Positions 1 to 5,543 are shown, counted from the first letter of the stretch. The stretch is 6,383 nucleotides of DNA from Candidatus Magasanikbacteria bacterium RIFCSPLOWO2_02_FULL_44_11 (GCA_001783035.1 MFQK01000015.1:1-6383), one strand, 5' to 3'. Program-made: numbers and translations. Notes: generated from the sequence alone by a model not told the origin.

Positions 1-506
1 AGAGGGTCATAACCTTTGAGAATGGCGGGAGTCATTCCATAAAAAATTATTACCACGCTCAAAGCCAAACCCAAAAGACCGGTCAATCCCTTTAGCCGAC
101 CAAAGAAAATTGCCAAAAGAAAAAAGAAACCAATCAGGTAAACCAAACGGCGAGTGCGGTATTTATCGGTGATGTAATAAAAGTCTTCCTTGGGAGACTC
201 CGCCGGCTTTGTTAGAATTACCCTATCGCCGACTGATACTTTCTGCTCGGTCGTGATGGAAAATAAATTTCCATGGTCGATAATTATTTTTTTCCCTTCT
301 TCATCGCCGTCATCAATAACCAGTTCGACTTTTTGGAATGGCAGCACGCCATCGAGAGAATCAATGGTACTTTCTTCGAGAATTGCCGTAACATGGGCAC
401 GATAATATTGGTCCCCGAAAATTGTTTTATCAGTAGTTTGAGCAGAAACCGCCAGCGGCAAAAAAAGAAAGATACCCAAAGACAAGACTAATTTAGAAAA
501 AGCCAT
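1..506 (-). CDS. YibE/F family membrane protein, N-terminal part (runs off window)
   Basis: The ORF starts at ATG 506-504 and stays open to the window edge, giving 168 residues of the N-terminus. Residues 1-22 look like a signal peptide (MAFSKL then a hydrophobic core, with AVSA before the likely cut). Residues 23-118 form a mostly beta, acidic extracytoplasmic region, followed by membrane segments at about 120-136 and 141-157 separated by a short GRLKG turn. A soluble N-terminal domain followed by the GRLKG..GLLGLALS..II segment is the layout of YibE/F proteins, multi-pass membrane proteins of unclear role. The start lies 1 nt after the stop of the MazG-like gene (TAG-T-ATG), so the two are cotranscribed and probably translationally coupled; no Shine-Dalgarno is visible. 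The family call is fairly sure; the function is unknown. The missing C-terminal part should hold about five or six more helices. Confidence 0.85.
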   Translation of the reverse strand, partial: MAFSKLVLSLGIFLFLPLAVSAQTTDKTIFGDQYYRAHVTAILEESTIDSLDGVLPFQKVELVIDDGDEEGKKIIIDHGNLFSITTEQKVSVGDRVILTKPAESPKEDFYYITDKYRTRRLVYLIGFFFLLAIFFGRLKGLTGLLGLALSVVIIFYGMTPAILKGYDP

Positions 507-507
507 A

Positions 508-813
508 CTATGATTGTTCAAGAATGATTCGTTTCGTAAAACCGCCGCGCTTTTGATGTTTATCGTTCTTTACTCGGGTAATTTCTTCGACAGAAAGATG
601 TTGGTGGTCATAGATTGCTCCTAAAACCTCCAAAATATCGGCGATTTCGTCGATCGTTTCAGCTTTAATAAATTCATCTACCTCTTCGCGCAATTTTTCC
701 TTTAATTTTCTCCAATATTCTTTTTCATTGGCAATGCGGAAGGTGTGGGGGACGCCTTTTTGCGTTAAAATTTCGGGGATGTTATCGCGGACTAGTTTGT
801 TATACTGCGTCAT
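508..813 (-). CDS. MazG-like all-alpha NTP pyrophosphatase (COG4997 type)
   Basis: This is a complete 101-residue protein. It opens with YNKLVRDNIPEIL (4-16), the signature start of small phosphoribosyl-ATP-pyrophosphohydrolase-like, house-cleaning proteins. It carries the divalent-metal motif of the all-alpha NTP-PPase fold: ExxE at E44/E47 and ExxD at E56/D59. It ends with the family-typical KRGGF (89-93). Such enzymes are expected to hydrolyse non-canonical or damaged NTPs to NMP and pyrophosphate in the cytoplasm; the actual substrate cannot be read from sequence. The length matches the family. It is the first gene of a two-gene unit with the YibE/F gene, which begins 1 nt after its TAG. 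The ATG at 813-811 is the only sensible start, and a strong promoter lies just upstream with room for only about 2 nt of leader. No Shine-Dalgarno is present. Confidence 0.9.
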   Translation of the reverse strand: MTQYNKLVRDNIPEILTQKGVPHTFRIANEKEYWRKLKEKLREEVDEFIKAETIDEIADILEVLGAIYDHQHLSVEEITRVKNDKHQKRGGFTKRIILEQS

Positions 814-822
814 ATAGCAGAT

Positions 823-851
823 ATAGTAGTCTACGGAAACAATTGCGTCAA
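823..851 (-). promoter_or_regulatory. Sigma-70-type promoter of the MazG-like/YibE operon
   Basis: Read on the minus strand, the -35 TTGACG (851-846), a 17-nt spacer and the -10 TACTAT (828-823) are seen directly. The expected transcription start, 6-8 nt after the -10, falls at about 817-814, and the ATG begins at 813. The message would therefore have a 0-4 nt leader, which agrees with the lack of any Shine-Dalgarno. Both hexamers and the spacing are identical to the csoR promoter at 4956-4984. Confidence 0.75.
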
Positions 852-888
852 CGAGCGATGGTCTGCGCCCCAGAAAAATTATTACTAC

Positions 889-909
889 AAAAAAGGATGC
901 AAACCATCC
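889..909 (-). terminator. Rho-independent terminator of the copper operon
   Basis: On the minus strand GGATG (909-905), loop GTTTG and CATCC (899-895) form a 5-bp stem, extendable by one G-U pair, followed at once by six T (894-889). It lies 35 nt after the stop of the cupredoxin-like gene, and before the promoter of the MazG-like gene, so it separates the two operons. The stem is short but the U-tract is clean. Confidence 0.72.
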
Positions 910-944
910 CAGTGGTAAATATTACATTGGATACGCCTAGGTGA

Positions 945-1337
945 TCAGTTGAAGCTTATTACAAAACTGTACATTCCCATGGCGCACAGACCCTGGACGA
1001 TCGATCCGGGTTTTTGTTCGGGCAGGTCAATATCCGTTTCGCCGGTTGCGGGGAGGAACGAGCGATGTTTAAGTGCCGGAATGGTGAGCGCTACAGAGCA
1101 GTCAAACGATCCATTCGTCGTGACTTTTATGGTCGTTGGCAGGTTTGCTTTCGCGACCGTTTGTCGCGGCCAATAACCGCCCTTGGCGGTAATCCGCACA
1201 ATTTGTCGACCGTTCACGACAGAAACATTATTCTGCGTTGTGGTTGATCCCGTTCCAGAATCTTTTGGGTCGCTGGTGAGCCAAACAAGCCCGCCAATGA
1301 GCATGAGCGCTAGGATAATTGAAAGAAATGTTTTCAT
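945..1337 (-). CDS. Membrane-anchored cupredoxin-like (COG4633-type plastocyanin-domain) protein
   Basis: With ATG 1337-1335 as start this is 130 residues. A TTG-initiated extension to 1379 would overlap the upstream gene and precede the obvious membrane anchor, so I reject it. Residues 2-21 (KTFLSIILALML...) form an N-terminal hydrophobic anchor with no lipobox. A Ser/Thr/Gly/Asn-rich linker (about 24-40) leads to a beta-rich domain containing GGYWP (53-57), FDCS (Cys80), His91 and the C-terminal CAMGMY block (Cys118, Met120, Met122). The C-x-M-G-M-Y ending with an upstream Cys is typical of small cupredoxin-like domains found beside copper ATPases. These are probably extracytoplasmic Cu-binding proteins acting as periplasmic or surface chaperones or copper sinks. 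It starts 14 nt after the HMA-permease gene, with no Shine-Dalgarno, and is the last gene of the copper operon. The role in copper handling is inferred from motif and context. Confidence 0.8.
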   Translation of the reverse strand: MKTFLSIILALMLIGGLVWLTSDPKDSGTGSTTTQNNVSVVNGRQIVRITAKGGYWPRQTVAKANLPTTIKVTTNGSFDCSVALTIPALKHRSFLPATGETDIDLPEQKPGSIVQGLCAMGMYSFVISFN

Positions 1338-1351
1338 AATTAATGATGAGT

Positions 1352-2383
1352 CTAAAAATTGAATATTGGTTTGATCCAACCGGCTGCTACCAAGCTATTG
1401 ATAATATTGAAGATCGCGAAAAGAATCACGATAAGGCCGGCGCTTTTGAAAAATATTCCCTTCTTGGCATTATCTTTGATACTAAATGAACTAAAACTAA
1501 CTAAGGCGAGAACAGGTAAGGTGCCGATCGCGAAAGAAAGCATCGTCAGACCGCCAGTGATAAAGTTACCGGTGGAGAGGGTATAGATCTGCATTGATTG
1601 TGTGAAGCCGCAGGGTAAGAAAAAAGTCGCCGCGCCGACCAGAGTGGGGGTAAGAGCGTGGTTTAACCTCGAGATTCGCAGGGCTTTGTCGGCTAAAAAT
1701 TTTGGCATGGCCGGTTGCAGACGCTTGGTAAAATGGAACACTTCGAGCAGGTTGAGACCGAGCACCAACATGACCAATCCAATGATCATGCCCAGTACAA
1801 AAGTGCCGGTCCCGCCAATTTGGAAAGCTGATCCAACCAGACCGATTACACCGCCAAGTACAAAGAAAGAAATAAGACGAGCGACATGAAAATAAAGTTG
1901 CGGACGCGTTCGATCGCCTTCCTTGGCAAACGTGGCCGACATAGAAAGCACGAGACCGCCCACGACCGCCAGACAGGTCGATAGCGACGCAATCATTCCT
2001 ATTACAAACGATGTGCCATATGTGACTTGGCTCGTATTGACGAGATTAACGATCCCTAATTTTTGTAAAGCGACGAAGAGGACAGCAAAACCTAAGGCCA
2101 CGGGGATAGCTATCATAAATTCGCTCCAATCCGCAGCCTTTTTCTCTTGCTCGGTTGACAATGAATAGCCGTGTTTGTGCAATGATGTGGACAATTCGTT
2201 GGCAATTTCATCAAGCGACATTCCTTCAAAGCGGCCATAGATTTCGACCGACCGCGTCTCTAAGCTGGATTTTGCGTCTGACACCCGCGGATGATCTTTG
2301 AGCTCGCTCTCTGTCATAAAGACGCATGATTTGCAATGCATGCCATGTATAAATAATGTATATTTTTGTTCGGCGCCATTCAT
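1352..2383 (-). CDS. HMA domain fused to DsbD_2/TauE-SafE-like membrane protein, probable copper tolerance protein
   Basis: This is a 343-residue fusion. Residues 7-77 form a heavy-metal-associated domain with the Cu(I) site GMHCKSC (Cys17, Cys20). After a short charged linker come about six hydrophobic segments (roughly 88-108, 122-151, 167-187, 193-214, 245-291, 311-334). The membrane part matches the COG2836 / PF13386 (DsbD_2) pattern: a small-residue helix with STCLAVVGG (Cys137) and a partner helix with FFLPCGFTQ (Pro257-Cys258). In DsbD/CcdA relatives the matching Cys pair shuttles electrons across the membrane. Family annotations describe such fusions as HMA plus cycZ-like domain, possible copper tolerance proteins. 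The ATG lies 1 nt after the copA stop (TAA-T-ATG), indicating tight coupling. The role could be copper delivery or export, or transmembrane reduction that supports the downstream cupredoxin; sequence alone does not decide. Confidence 0.88.
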   Translation of the reverse strand: MNGAEQKYTLFIHGMHCKSCVFMTESELKDHPRVSDAKSSLETRSVEIYGRFEGMSLDEIANELSTSLHKHGYSLSTEQEKKAADWSEFMIAIPVALGFAVLFVALQKLGIVNLVNTSQVTYGTSFVIGMIASLSTCLAVVGGLVLSMSATFAKEGDRTRPQLYFHVARLISFFVLGGVIGLVGSAFQIGGTGTFVLGMIIGLVMLVLGLNLLEVFHFTKRLQPAMPKFLADKALRISRLNHALTPTLVGAATFFLPCGFTQSMQIYTLSTGNFITGGLTMLSFAIGTLPVLALVSFSSFSIKDNAKKGIFFKSAGLIVILFAIFNIINSLVAAGWIKPIFNF

Positions 2384-2384
2384 A

Positions 2385-4658
2385 TTATAATTTTATAGTT
2401 TTCAAACGAAGTGAATTTGAAATCACGGAGACGCTGGAGAAGGCCATCGCGAGACCAGCAAAGGCGGGGTTAAGCAGCCACCCAAAAATGGGGTAAAAAA
2501 CGCCGGCCGCCAAAGGTATACCCACCACATTGTAGATAAATGCCCAAAACAAATTTTGTTTGATGCCGCGCATGGTTAATTTTGAAAGTTTAATCGCTTT
2601 GACCAATTTAGAAACATCGCCATTTAAGAGCGTTATTCCCGCCGACTCGATGGCTACGTCCGTGCCAGTACTCATTGCGATACCCACGTCGGCTTGCGCG
2701 AGGGCCGGAGCGTCGTTTACGCCGTCGCCGGCCATAGCCACCACATAACCGTCGGCCTGAAGGCTTTTAATTTTTTCCAATTTATGGTGCGGCAATACTT
2801 CTGCCACGACATCGTCAATCCCGACCTGGTCGGCAATCGATTGGGCAGTATGTTTGTTGTCGCCCGTCAGCATGACAACCTTAATACCGAGTTTATGTAA
2901 CCGGGAAACAGCTTCGACGGCTTCCGGTTTAAGAGCGTCAGCAATCATTACGATGCCAAGAAGTTTATTTTTGGTAGACAATATGACTGGCGTGGCGCCT
3001 TTTTGCGCCGCTTCAACGATACCCTTATTATTAATAGAGATGTGTAGTTCTTCCATCAGGGTTGTATTTCCGGCAAAGTACTCCAGGCCATCGATTTTTC
3101 CAGTCACGCCTTTGCCTTTCAAACTTTCGAAGTCTTTTACCGTTTTTGTTGATAGGCTACGCTCTTTAGCGTAAGCAGTAACGGCGTGCGCGAGTGGGTG
3201 TTCGGATCTGACTTCGAGAGAAGCAAGTAAAGACATCACTTCTTCTTTTGATGTCCAGGCCTCCGGTTCAACCGCCACAATTTCCGGTTTTCCCCTGGTA
3301 ATGGTACCGGTTTTGTCGACCACCACGGCCGTTACTTTGTAAAGTTTTTCTAGAGTCGCGGCGTCTTTTATTAAAATTCCCGCGCGCGCTCCTTTGCCCA
3401 CGCCGACAATAATGGCGGTTGGAGTCGCGAGGCCAAGAGCGCACGGGCAAGCAATTACCAGAATACCGACGAAACAAATTAAACCAAAGGACAAAGCTTG
3501 TGAAAAGCCGAAATACCTTGTTCCTACCAAAAGCCACGTACCCAGAGCGACAAAGGATAGCGCCAACACAATTGGCACAAAAACCGCGGAAATTTTATCT
3601 GCCAAGGCCTGAATCGGCGCTTTACTGCCCTGCGCTTCTTCAACCATTTTAATAATATGTGATAAGAGAGTTTCTGAACCCACTTTCGTCGCTTGAAAGG
3701 TAAAAGTTCCGGAAGTGTTGATTGTCCCTGAAACCACCGAGTCGCCGGCGTTTTTTTTGACGGGCATCGGTTCGCCGGTAACCATTGATTCGTCGACAAA
3801 CGATGATCCGTCTATAACCAGGCCATCGACCGGCACTCGGGAAGCGGGTTTTACAATAATTGTATCGCCGTGAACGACATCATTGACGGAGATCTCCAGC
3901 TCTTTTTCATTGCGTATCACCAGCGCTGTTTTAGCTTGAAGATTTAACAATTTTTCTATGGCATCACCTGTTTTTAATTTTGACCGTGCTTCCAGATATT
4001 TACCAAGAGTTATAAATGCCACGACCACAACGGTAATGTCGTAGTATGATTGTTCAACGTTTATGTATGATCGTAAACTTTCCTCAAACGCCATGACAAT
4101 AAAACTATATATAAAGGCAACCGAGGTGCCGAGGCCAATCAAGGTGTCCATATTGGCTTTGCCATAGCGCAAAAAACGGAAAAGGCCGAGCAAGTAAGGT
4201 TTACCGACTACAAAAAGAGCGTAGGTCGCGAAGATGGGCAAGAGGTGGTGAATAAATTCTTCCCACAGGGAGGACATGGGGGGAAGTAGCGAAAATCGCG
4301 CCATAATTTCCCAGCTCATGACCACGATACTTAATAGGGCAAGCGGAATAACAGACAGAACGTTATTTTTTAAGGCGTTTAATTCCCCAAGCTTATCTTC
4401 CTTAGATTGCTTTAATCCGGCGTGTTGCGAATGATCTTCAGCTTGGGGCGCCACCAGCGAATAACCTAAATGTTCAATGGTTTTTGACAAATGACGCGGG
4501 TTTGTTTTTGTTTCATCAAAGGCGATTTTAGCGGTCGAAGTGCCGTAATTAACTTCGGCCGAAGTGACGCCAGCTACTTTTTTAAAGGTTTTTTCAATGG
4601 TAGCGGCACATGAAGCGCAATGCATACCTTTCACGTGAAATGTTTTTGGCACAGTCAT
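2385..4658 (-). CDS. copA: PIB-1 type Cu(I)-exporting P-type ATPase
   Basis: This is a 757-residue protein from ATG 4658-4656; a TTG extension of 12 residues into csoR is unlikely. It exports cytoplasmic Cu(I), driven by ATP. Features in order: one N-terminal HMA domain with GMHCASC (11-17); a His-containing linker (HSQH, about 77-80); four leading membrane helices (about 99-218); an actuator domain with TGE (294-296); the transport-site CPC (404-406) in a helix; the phosphorylation site DKTGT (Asp448); the HP dipeptide (487-488) of the nucleotide domain; MLTGDN (596-601); the GDGVND hinge (644-649); and the last two helices with YN (709-710) and MAFSS (738-742). CPC plus YN plus MxxSS is the Cu(I)/Ag(I) signature of subgroup PIB-1. 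It starts 1 nt after csoR and ends 1 nt before the HMA-permease gene, so its expression should follow CsoR control. Length is normal for a one-HMA CopA. Confidence 0.97.
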   Translation of the reverse strand: MTVPKTFHVKGMHCASCAATIEKTFKKVAGVTSAEVNYGTSTAKIAFDETKTNPRHLSKTIEHLGYSLVAPQAEDHSQHAGLKQSKEDKLGELNALKNNVLSVIPLALLSIVVMSWEIMARFSLLPPMSSLWEEFIHHLLPIFATYALFVVGKPYLLGLFRFLRYGKANMDTLIGLGTSVAFIYSFIVMAFEESLRSYINVEQSYYDITVVVVAFITLGKYLEARSKLKTGDAIEKLLNLQAKTALVIRNEKELEISVNDVVHGDTIIVKPASRVPVDGLVIDGSSFVDESMVTGEPMPVKKNAGDSVVSGTINTSGTFTFQATKVGSETLLSHIIKMVEEAQGSKAPIQALADKISAVFVPIVLALSFVALGTWLLVGTRYFGFSQALSFGLICFVGILVIACPCALGLATPTAIIVGVGKGARAGILIKDAATLEKLYKVTAVVVDKTGTITRGKPEIVAVEPEAWTSKEEVMSLLASLEVRSEHPLAHAVTAYAKERSLSTKTVKDFESLKGKGVTGKIDGLEYFAGNTTLMEELHISINNKGIVEAAQKGATPVILSTKNKLLGIVMIADALKPEAVEAVSRLHKLGIKVVMLTGDNKHTAQSIADQVGIDDVVAEVLPHHKLEKIKSLQADGYVVAMAGDGVNDAPALAQADVGIAMSTGTDVAIESAGITLLNGDVSKLVKAIKLSKLTMRGIKQNLFWAFIYNVVGIPLAAGVFYPIFGWLLNPAFAGLAMAFSSVSVISNSLRLKTIKL

Positions 4659-4659
4659 A

Positions 4660-4926
4660 TTACGTTTTTTTAATAATATCCATAATCTCGGCAATCGCTT
4701 TTTTTTCTTTGCCTTCGCGAATCGCCTTGGCCGCGCAGGTACTCAAATGGTTTTCAAGAATGACTTGGTCGGTTTCTTTCAGGGCTTTTTGCAAAGCTTT
4801 GGACTGGTGGATGATATCGATGCAATAAGCCTCGTCTTCAACCATACTGATCACTTTTTTTAAGTGGCCCAATGAAATTTTTAGGCGGTGGACGATACGC
4901 TCGTGTTTATTTTTTGGTTTGTACAT
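4660..4926 (-). CDS. csoR: CsoR-type Cu(I)-sensing transcriptional repressor
   Basis: This is an 88-residue all-helical protein of the CsoR/RcnR/FrmR family. The Cu(I) ligands of CsoR are all present in the expected register: Cys35 (in YCIDIIHQ), His60 and Cys64 (in ENHLSTCA), with second-shell Tyr34 and Glu80. The Cys-His-Cys set points to copper and argues against RcnR (Ni/Co) or FrmR (formaldehyde). Apo-CsoR tetramers bind G/C-tract palindromes and release on Cu(I) binding; a perfect example lies 10 bp upstream of the start, in this gene's own promoter. It heads the copper operon with copA 1 nt downstream, so autoregulation is very likely. The start ATG 4926-4924 is supported by the HERIVHRLK N-terminus. 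The nearest G-rich stretch (GGGGG, 14 nt before the ATG) belongs to the operator and is a poor, over-distant Shine-Dalgarno. Confidence 0.95.
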   Translation of the reverse strand: MYKPKNKHERIVHRLKISLGHLKKVISMVEDEAYCIDIIHQSKALQKALKETDQVILENHLSTCAAKAIREGKEKKAIAEIMDIIKKT

Positions 4927-4935
4927 AATAATAAA

Positions 4936-4958
4936 TATATCCCCCTATGGGGGATATA
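4936..4958. promoter_or_regulatory. CsoR operator (perfect G/C-tract palindrome)
   Basis: A perfect inverted repeat is seen: left arm TATATCCCCC (4936-4945), centre TAT, right arm GGGGGATATA (4949-4958). AT flanks around a C5/G5 core are the known layout of CsoR operators. It overlaps the last three bases of the csoR -10 box and covers the predicted transcription start at about 4950, so bound CsoR would block RNA polymerase directly. I found no second copy in the window. Confidence 0.88.
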
Positions 4959-4984
4959 GTACGCCAGTAGAAAATATTCGTCAA
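4956..4984 (-). promoter_or_regulatory. csoR-copA operon promoter
   Basis: On the minus strand the -35 TTGACG (4984-4979), a 17-nt spacer and the -10 TACTAT (4961-4956) are seen directly. The predicted start is near 4950, giving a leader of roughly 22-25 nt before the csoR ATG. The -10 runs into the CsoR palindrome. The -35 begins only 11 bp beyond the stop codon of the upstream small membrane gene. Confidence 0.82.
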
Positions 4985-4995
4985 GAGGGCAACGT

Positions 4996-5202
4996 CTATT
5001 TTCTTATTTGTTTGATGAACCAGATAATAGCCAAGACAAGGAGAGCGGCGATGAGAATGTTGAAAATCACCATACTCGCGTACATGAGCCATGCCCAGCT
5101 CCCTCCGGTCCAATTTCCGCCCATCATCCAGCCGTGATAGCGGGGATAAGTGGCAAAAGGTAGTTGCTCGGTTGAAGTGGCTATATAATAATAGTAGGGC
5201 AT
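4996..5202 (-). CDS. Small one-helix membrane protein upstream of csoR
   Basis: This is a 68-residue protein from ATG 5202-5200; the longer ORF to 5286 reads into repeat and promoter sequence and is not credible. The N-terminus is Tyr-rich (PYYYY). A central Gly/Trp/Met-rich stretch follows (GWMMGGNWTGGSWAW, 24-38), then a single strongly hydrophobic helix (about 39-63) and a basic tail (KQIRK). I do not recognise a named family. Short Trp/Gly/Met-rich proteins with one helix recur beside bacterial copper and heavy-metal genes, often labelled hypothetical or SHOCT-like, but no SHOCT motif is seen here. It lies in the same direction as the copper operon with no terminator between, so readthrough into csoR is possible. 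Its own candidate promoter and palindrome lie upstream. A role in metal stress is inference from context only. Confidence 0.72.
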   Translation of the reverse strand: MPYYYYIATSTEQLPFATYPRYHGWMMGGNWTGGSWAWLMYASMVIFNILIAALLVLAIIWFIKQIRK

Positions 5203-5209
5203 AATATTT

Positions 5210-5226
5210 ATTTTAGCTACTAAAAT
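5210..5226. promoter_or_regulatory. AT-rich palindrome upstream of the small membrane gene, possible operator
   Basis: ATTTTAG (5210-5216), centre CTA and CTAAAAT (5220-5226) form perfect 7-bp arms. The palindrome sits 5 bp downstream of a -10-like TATAAC, across the expected transcription start, and 7 bp before the small gene's ATG. Position suggests an operator or a 5'-end hairpin. The sequence is unlike the CsoR site. Confidence 0.4.
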
Positions 5227-5230
5227 GTAG

Positions 5231-5257
5231 GTTATACTCCTTTGTCTAAAAAGTAAA
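5231..5257 (-). promoter_or_regulatory. Candidate promoter of the small membrane gene
   Basis: On the minus strand TATAAC (5236-5231) is a fair -10. The only -35 candidates, CTTTAC or TTTACT, stand 15-16 nt upstream and are weak. The expected start at about 5224 leaves roughly 21 nt of leader with no clear Shine-Dalgarno. A weak -35 would fit an activated or tightly controlled promoter. Confidence 0.35.
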
Positions 5258-5304
5258 GGTGCTTGAGCGGGTGACGGGAGTCTCACACGCTCACTTCGTT
5301 CGCT

Positions 5305-5368
5305 TCACGAAAGGGCTTCCGCCCTCTCGTGAGCTCTCCCCAGCAAAGGTGGAAACCTTCCGGTTTCC
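5305..5368 (-). other. Tandem hairpins with GGAA tetraloops in non-coding DNA
   Basis: Two strong stem-loops are seen on the minus strand. One (5332-5305) has a 12-position stem with one mismatch; the other (5368-5351) has a perfect 7-bp stem GGAAACC/GGTTTCC. Both close a GGAA loop, a GNRA tetraloop, only in minus-strand RNA. Outer GCTCAC/GTGAGC (5289-5294, 5329-5334) can pair as an alternative. It may be a palindromic repeat element or a structured RNA; the identity is unknown. Confidence 0.5.
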
Positions 5369-5405
5369 AAACCTTCCCCGTTCGACCCCCTCGTCCAATC
5401 AAAAG

Positions 5406-5429
5406 AAAAAATCCCCACTATCGTGGAGA
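5406..5429. terminator. Bidirectional terminator downstream of tRNA-Gly(UCC)
   Basis: The minus strand gives TCTCCAC (5429-5423), loop GATA and GTGGGGA (5418-5412), seven pairs with one G-U, then six T (5411-5406). It starts 13 nt after the tRNA 3' end. The plus strand has CTTTTTATTTT after the same stem, so it could also work in that direction. Confidence 0.8.
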
Positions 5430-5441
5430 CTTTTTATTTTG

Positions 5442-5513
5442 AGCGGGTGACGGGAGTCGAACCCGTGTCACCAGTTTGGAAAACTGGGATAATAGCCGTT
5501 ATATGACACCCGC
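5442..5513 (-). tRNA. tRNA-Gly(UCC)
   Basis: The cloverleaf folds by eye: acceptor GCGGGTG/CACCCGC; a weak D-arm with only three A-T pairs (ATA/TAT) around AACGGCT; anticodon arm CCAGT-TTTCCAA-ACTGG with anticodon TCC; and T-arm ACGGG-TTCGACT-CCCGT. The discriminator is T73, as is usual for bacterial tRNA-Gly. The body is 72 nt and the CCA is not encoded (CAA follows). It reads GGA and probably other GGN codons. It has its own consensus promoter and terminator, so it is a single-gene unit. Confidence 0.95.
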
Positions 5514-5543
5514 AAGTGAGGAGAAGGACTCCAAAGTGCCCTC

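Larger units (their letters stand above)
5264..5458. repeat. 19-bp direct repeat of the tRNA-Gly 3' end flanking structured non-coding DNA
   Basis: The 19-mer TGAGCGGGTGACGGGAGTC occurs at 5264-5282 and again at 5440-5458, where it is the 3' end of tRNA-Gly(UCC): T-loop tail, T-stem, acceptor, discriminator and two flanking bases. The copies are 176 bp apart in direct orientation. A duplicated tRNA 3' end is what site-specific integration leaves as attL/attR, so the interval may be a very small inserted element or its remnant. No gene is seen between the copies; the interval holds the tRNA terminator and two hairpins. Confidence 0.75.

Noticed and set aside
945..947. Possible recoded TGA (code 25) as in some CPR lineages
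   Set aside because: TGA here ends the cupredoxin domain at the family's usual C-terminus, and every other gene with a visible end stops at TAA or TAG without internal TGA.
1338..1379. TTG start adding 14 residues to the cupredoxin-like protein
   Set aside because: It would overlap the HMA-fusion gene and place polar residues before the N-terminal membrane anchor.
4659..4694. TTG start adding 12 residues to CopA
   Set aside because: It would overlap the csoR C-terminus, while the ATG at 4658 sits 1 nt after the csoR stop and directly precedes the HMA domain.
4996..5286. Longer 96-residue reading of the small membrane gene
   Set aside because: The extra 28 codons read through the tRNA-derived repeat and the promoter/palindrome region; the ATG at 5202 begins the credible protein.
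5380..5398. GTTCGACCCCCTCGTCCA looking like the 3' half of another tRNA
   Set aside because: The bases that would form the T-stem and acceptor have no complementary partners in the window, so no cloverleaf forms.
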